Of a stretch of DNA of 6,725 bases, positions 6,685 through 6,725 are shown piece by piece (the stretch's first letter is position 1; every line of letters begins with the position of its first letter). Position numbers and translations under genes: made by a program. Origin of the DNA: Microscillaceae bacterium (GTDB lineage Bacteria; Bacteroidota; Bacteroidia; Cytophagales; Microscillaceae); assembly GCA_003449595.1 (NCBI GenBank), contig DMHB01000043.1, forward strand, positions 1-6,725. Reading direction: 5' to 3'. The notes under the pieces were generated by a model. The model worked only from the letters and a program-made list of their open reading frames with translations. It was not told the origin of the DNA and made no database searches.

Positions 6685-6725
6685 ATGCATCGCTATTTGA
6701 TTTTCATTGGTTTTTGGCTGGATAC
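6685..6725 (+). CDS. Possible start of a secreted or membrane protein, cut off by window end
   Basis: An ATG at 6685 opens a frame that runs to the window end without a stop (MHRYLIFIGFWLD). A short basic start followed by a hydrophobic run resembles the beginning of a signal peptide or membrane anchor, and the position after a divergent intergenic region suits a gene start. Only 13 full codons are visible, so neither family nor reality of the gene can be judged. Confidence 0.35.
   Translation, partial: MHRYLIFIGFWLD

Noticed and set aside
1..6725. Defence system, prophage, transposon or CRISPR locus.
   Set aside because: No nuclease, transposase, integrase, phage structural gene or spaced repeat array is visible; an AAA+ ATPase alone is not enough to claim one.

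Overview
The window looks like chromosomal DNA from a free-living member of the Bacteroidota, probably of the Cytophagales type. This is inferred from AT-rich intergenic DNA, the absence of clear Shine-Dalgarno sequences before starts that are otherwise well supported, two lipoprotein-type signal peptides and the general character of the proteins. No 16S or other marker gene is present, so the placement is tentative. I see no mobile element, CRISPR array, tRNA or rRNA.

Plus strand, 1-2545. A 5'-truncated, helical, lysine/alanine-rich lipoprotein (1-519) is followed by a 10-bp perfect hairpin (543-568) that probably ends its transcript. Next come a small membrane-anchored protein with a lipocalin-like beta pattern (595-984) and, 19 bases later, a complete iron-sulfur bacterial cryptochrome/photolyase of the PhrB class (1004-2545). 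Its four cluster cysteines have the same spacing as in Agrobacterium PhrB.

Minus strand, 6506-2542. Three closely packed genes probably form one operon, read right to left: an AAA+ ATPase with a large unassigned N-terminal helical region (6506-4824), a lipoprotein-type serine hydrolase of the class C beta-lactamase fold (4824-3499) and an MscS-family mechanosensitive channel (3486-2542). The first two share a TAATG stop/start, and the last two are 12 bases apart. The channel gene meets the photolyase gene tail to tail, the two stop codons overlapping by 4 bases inside a short inverted repeat.

Right edge, 6507-6725. A roughly 180-base AT-rich divergent intergenic region carries a perfect 14-bp palindrome 41 bases before the ATPase start. 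A plus-strand start codon at 6685 opens what may be the signal peptide of a further gene cut off by the window end.

The best-supported functions are light-driven DNA repair (photolyase) and osmotic or envelope stress protection (MscS channel). The ATPase-hydrolase-channel operon has no function I can name. It is the least explained part of the window, but it is not evidence of a new system on its own.
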